A stretch of DNA of 64,000 bases from Parvularcula sp039818345. GTDB lineage: Bacteria > Pseudomonadota > Alphaproteobacteria > Caulobacterales > Parvularculaceae. Positions 61,252 to 64,000 of the stretch are shown here, in pieces. The DNA is taken from NCBI GenBank assembly GCA_039818345.1, contig JBCBUC010000018.1, positions 1 to 64,000 of the forward strand, given 5' to 3'. A program made the position numbers and the translations under genes. The notes beneath the pieces are model-generated. The model was not told the origin of the DNA. It made no database searches and saw nothing but the letters and a program-made list of their open reading frames with translations. Each line of letters starts with the position of its first letter. Within the stretch, counting starts at the first letter, position 1.

Positions 61252-61428
61252 ATGGCCCTCAGACCCCGGAACCAGCCGGAGCCCGAAGAAATCGTCATTG
61301 AAAAGCGGGTGTGGCGTCAGCCAATCAGCTGGCTCGCGGACACATGGATCGAGCTATGGCCCCGGGCTCTCGCTATGGGGCTGATCGTTGTCTTTTTCAT
61401 GGTGGCAGACGCCTTTATTGGGCGTTAG
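61252..61428 (+). CDS. Small membrane protein opposite to the virion module
   Basis: A 58-residue frame starts at ATG 61252 with GGAG eight bases upstream. It has a charged start (RNQPEPEEIVIEKRVWRQP) and one C-terminal membrane span (ALAMGLIVVFFMVADAFIG). It fills the only gap in the leftward virion module and overlaps the end of the 740-residue protein gene tail-to-tail by 14 bases. Not recognised; orientation opposite to all neighbours. Confidence 0.45.
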   Translation: MALRPRNQPEPEEIVIEKRVWRQPISWLADTWIELWPRALAMGLIVVFFMVADAFIGR

Positions 61429-63637
61429 CGGTCCCCAACGCGGCGTTCGTTGTGATCGCGAGGCCCGGTTGAAGTTGCTCCAGGGCCAGGGCCACTTGCG
61501 CCTTTTGGAGAGCGGTTTGTTTCGCAGGCTGGCTCAGTTCTGCCAGGAAACGATCGGGGTCCCCGAGCAGGAGCCGAGCGACTTCGGCGTCCATTTCTAG
61601 GTCGGGTTTGTCGCTGAATTGACGAACCCATTGAGAGGCCTTCCGCAGCCCAATGCGCGCAGCCGCCCCAGCGCCCCCAGAGGTGCCTGCATCAACCCCC
61701 GCGGCCAGCAGATCGCCCGCAGCGTTCCCCGCCGCGTCCTGGGAAGCAAAGGCCGTGCGCGAACCCCTGTTGGGTCTCAATCGGGATCGATTATCAAATA
61801 GTCGTGCTTCCGTCGCAAGATTATCAAGGAGATCGTCACCCCGCTCTGGGGCGGCTCGCTTAATGGCCTTTCGAAGATCGGGCCTCAGAAGAGTTTCTGC
61901 GGCATTTCTTTGGTTGACGCCAAATCCGTCAGGGGACGAACGGACCCGTCTCGCAATCCCATCGACAGCCCCTTGTGCGAAAATCTGCCCGTCATCCTGG
62001 TTGAGTTTGGCCATCGCGGTTTCGAACCGAGCGCCGTCATCCGCCACGTTGCGCGGTTTGAAAATGTCTTCACCAAGCTGCAGCGCATCAAGACGTTCAC
62101 GGCCCCGTCGACCGGTTTCCCGTGCCGTTTGGAAGAAGGGAAAGACTTCATCAGCGAAACTGCGAAAATCATCTTGGAGGGATGTTAGCTCAGCACTCCG
62201 CGTGCCGGTCGCAGCGCCCTTGAGAACCTTGTCCTTCTCAGCTTGAAGAACGTTCGACAGCTCTTCGTAAATTCGTTGGTATTCAGAGGGACCAAGTTCC
62301 GCAAGATCTTCAGGGAACGCAGCGCCGTCACCTTTGTTCGCAAGACCGGTGCGCGCCTTCTGATAGGCCGCCCGGAATGCTGGGCGCTCAAGGAAGCCTT
62401 CCAACGCTGCTGCGCGTCGTCCTGGATCGGCGTATCCACCGACCGGTGCAGGAAGACCCGCCCCGACGCGCAGGTCACCCGTCGCCTCGGTCGGGGAAGG
62501 TAGTCTTGGTTGTTCGGGTGCTCTTGTGGAAGCAATCCGTTCCTGACCTTCCCTGCGGAAAAATCCGTAGGCGTCTTCGTTGTCGCCCTTACGTTTTCGG
62601 TCTAGTGCGGCGCGGAGAGGCTTTGAACCCCCCGGAGCCTGGCCAAAGGCTGTCGATACATCGCGGATAATCCGCTCTTGCTGATCCCGATTAGCGTCGC
62701 GCAACGTCGTCTCCACTTGCCCCCGAGCGCGCGGCGAACGAACAGCGGCGCCCGTGAGAAGAGACTCTGCTTCCGGACCCAACACTTCAGCTGCGATGGG
62801 GTTACGCCCACGTAACGCCTCGTTCTGGGTTGCGTCGAACAAATCGCCGATTTCCTCCGGCGCCCGACCGGTTGCCCGCTTAACGGCGCCAGAAACCGCT
62901 TGCCTTGCCTTGTCAGAGGATGACCGGCCCTCAAGAAGACGCCGCACCGAACGCACAGTCTTATCAACCCCGGCCCCTGCCGTGTTAAAAACGGGAGCCG
63001 ACGCTGCGCCGACAGCGCCGCCGACAGCAGCGCCAGTAACGCGATCCTGGACACCGCCATCGGCATTGCCCGCACCGTAAACCGCACCCCCTGCCGCCCC
63101 CGACTTGGCACCGGCAAAGAGTCTCTTAGCTCTTGAGACGCCGCCAAGGGCCTTCTGCGCACCAACGGCTGCCTTCCCGCCCCCCAAAAGACCAGGCGCC
63201 GCTTCTAGGGCGAGGGCCACCAAAGGCTTGTCCTGGCGCACCTTCGTTAAAGCGCCTCGGAAGTCTGATTCCGCTCGACCTTGCGCGCTTTCGTAAGCAG
63301 CACCAACGTCCCTGCCCTGACTGAGCGCCTTTAGAGCTGCCACACCCCCAACGCCCCGGCTGACGATATCTTCGCCGAAACCAGCCGTCGCGCCATTGGA
63401 AAAAGCTGAGAGCATTTCAGCGCCCGAACGAACTTTTTTGTTCAGCTCCGGACGCTGCGCAAGAAACTCTGCAAGCCCACTGACTTCCTGAGGCTGCGCA
63501 GTCTGATAACCTGGATTCGCCCTTAAAAACTGGCGGTATTCCTCAGCACGCCGATCGTTATCCGACTGGGGCGCCGTTGGCTGATTATCGAATTCATCAA
63601 AAGGGTTGACGTCAAATTCATCGAAAGGGTTCGTCAT
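61415..63637 (-). CDS. Phage internal virion/injection-type protein
   Basis: The 740-residue protein opens with two copies of NPFDEFD, a feature of large injection or internal virion proteins of short-tailed phages, followed by a Pro/Gln-rich segment (NQPTAPQSDNDRRAEEYRQF). A long Ala/Gly-rich middle (ALKALSQ-type helices, GAVYGAGNADGGVQDRVTGA) could interact with membranes. The C-terminal half is helical and charged. It starts inside the upstream stop (ATGA). Assignment is by composition, motif and position. Confidence 0.7.
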   Translation of the reverse strand: MTNPFDEFDVNPFDEFDNQPTAPQSDNDRRAEEYRQFLRANPGYQTAQPQEVSGLAEFLAQRPELNKKVRSGAEMLSAFSNGATAGFGEDIVSRGVGGVAALKALSQGRDVGAAYESAQGRAESDFRGALTKVRQDKPLVALALEAAPGLLGGGKAAVGAQKALGGVSRAKRLFAGAKSGAAGGAVYGAGNADGGVQDRVTGAAVGGAVGAASAPVFNTAGAGVDKTVRSVRRLLEGRSSSDKARQAVSGAVKRATGRAPEEIGDLFDATQNEALRGRNPIAAEVLGPEAESLLTGAAVRSPRARGQVETTLRDANRDQQERIIRDVSTAFGQAPGGSKPLRAALDRKRKGDNEDAYGFFRREGQERIASTRAPEQPRLPSPTEATGDLRVGAGLPAPVGGYADPGRRAAALEGFLERPAFRAAYQKARTGLANKGDGAAFPEDLAELGPSEYQRIYEELSNVLQAEKDKVLKGAATGTRSAELTSLQDDFRSFADEVFPFFQTARETGRRGRERLDALQLGEDIFKPRNVADDGARFETAMAKLNQDDGQIFAQGAVDGIARRVRSSPDGFGVNQRNAAETLLRPDLRKAIKRAAPERGDDLLDNLATEARLFDNRSRLRPNRGSRTAFASQDAAGNAAGDLLAAGVDAGTSGGAGAAARIGLRKASQWVRQFSDKPDLEMDAEVARLLLGDPDRFLAELSQPAKQTALQKAQVALALEQLQPGLAITTNAALGTANAQ

Positions 63638-64000
63638 GGGCCCAACACCCTTTCAGCCGCTCCCGGACCATATTTTTGATCAAACGCAGCGGCCAAACTC
63701 GGATCAGCTTGAAGCTTAGAGATCGCCCCAGGTGGGATATTATCGGCGTTGGCCCGCCTGCGTGCAGGCGCATCGCCGTAACGCCCGGCGGCGACGTCAT
63801 CCGCCATGGCCGCTTCTATCCGTGCTAGTGACCCTTCAAAGAAAGTGCTCACATCCCTTAGTGCTTGGTCAAGTTGCTCCTCCGACTGCGCACGGGATAG
63901 ATTGGCCCGAAGGGCGGACAACGCCTTCCGCTCCGCGTCCGTAACTGAACCAACAGCCCCGCCGGTTGGTGAGTTGTCCCGCATCTCTTGCAACGCCTCA
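63634..64000 (-). CDS. Phage virion/DNA-injection-type protein (partial, N-terminus beyond right edge)
   Basis: The frame is open to the window edge; the in-frame TTG at 63993 is probably internal. The readable 122 residues contain RDNSPTGGAVGSVTDAERKA and LRANLSRAQSEEQLDQALRD, then ARIEAAMADDVAAG. This SPTGGALG-like, QSxEQL block followed by a helix is typical of the C-terminal part of phage injection-type proteins. It ends VLGP and overlaps the next gene by ATGA. Confidence 0.65.
   Translation of the reverse strand, partial: EALQEMRDNSPTGGAVGSVTDAERKALSALRANLSRAQSEEQLDQALRDVSTFFEGSLARIEAAMADDVAAGRYGDAPARRRANADNIPPGAISKLQADPSLAAAFDQKYGPGAAERVLGP

Larger units (their letters stand above)
49612..64000. 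mobile_element. Prophage, short-tailed-phage-like (right end outside window)
   Basis: This region contrasts sharply with the chromosome. Most genes are under 100 codons and overlap at start/stop codons; tRNA genes are embedded in them. There is a divergent control region, and a leftward module of injection-type proteins, fibre-like protein, M15 endolysin, holin-like protein and metallophosphoesterase. No terminase, portal, capsid or integrase is visible; these would lie beyond 64000. The left boundary is uncertain, somewhere between the gcdH stop (49353) and about 49950; no direct repeat was recognised. Confidence 0.75.

Noticed and set aside
61388..61600. A 70-codon plus-strand frame after the small membrane protein
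   Set aside because: It mostly overlaps the end of the 740-residue virion protein, lacks a Shine-Dalgarno and has no recognisable features.

Overview
The window looks like an alphaproteobacterial chromosome, probably marine. The evidence is an alphaproteobacterial exosortase D/VPLPA-CTERM surface system, a sulfotransferase-containing polysaccharide locus, an isoquinoline-1-oxidoreductase-type molybdenum hydroxylase, and valine and lysine/tryptophan acyl-CoA catabolism. Genus cannot be set from the sequence; Parvularcula- or Hyphomonas-like bacteria would fit. From about 49.6 kb to the right edge the chromosome carries a short-tailed-phage-like prophage.

Layout. 1-13.8 kb is an envelope/exopolysaccharide locus: a TPR lipoprotein (cut by the left edge), a Tat-exported DUF1800/DUF1501 pair, two glycosyltransferases, a Wzy/ligase-type polymerase, two sulfotransferases, a flippase and an exosortase fused to EpsI. 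14-19.6 kb is a tightly overlapping operon: TetR regulator, iron-sulfur and molybdopterin subunits of a hydroxylase, dihaem cytochrome c, XdhC-type and MocA-type maturation factors. 19.6-25 kb holds metabolic and membrane genes (DUF1295, carotenoid oxygenase, thiolase, DUF4197, ion channel). 25-29.8 kb makes nucleotide sugars (Ugd and RmlABCD). 29.9-39.4 kb is mixed housekeeping (saccharopine-dehydrogenase-like enzyme, LigA, RecN, M28 peptidase, DUF2256, SDR, gamma-glutamyltransferase). 39.5-40.7 kb holds a frameshifted and an intact VPLPA-CTERM protein, the likely exosortase substrates. 41-49.4 kb has an SRAP protein, tRNA-Val, TesB, a four-gene valine degradation set and glutaryl-CoA dehydrogenase, followed by tRNA-Thr.

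Prophage (about 49.6-64 kb, running off the right edge). A leftward array of very small genes overlapping at ATGA/GTGA carries two tRNA genes (Trp and one with an unreadable anticodon loop) and ends at a degenerate serine-recombinase-like regulator. That gene faces a rightward array of small genes across a 53-bp imperfect palindrome. A ribbon-helix-helix protein and a near-consensus promoter follow. The rest runs leftward as a virion/lysis module: injection-type proteins, a repetitive fibre-like protein, a DUF1800-like and a DUF1501-like protein, small proteins, an M15 endolysin, a holin-like protein and a metallophosphoesterase.

The most unusual observation is that the phage carries, between its virion and lysis genes, a divergent signal-peptide-less version of the same DUF1800-DUF1501 pair, in the same order, that the host carries beside its polysaccharide locus. 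The second is an endolysin whose conserved N-terminus lies upstream of any usual start codon and is in frame with a dnaX-type -1 slippery site at the end of the preceding gene. All functional statements are read from sequence and family knowledge; nothing was searched.
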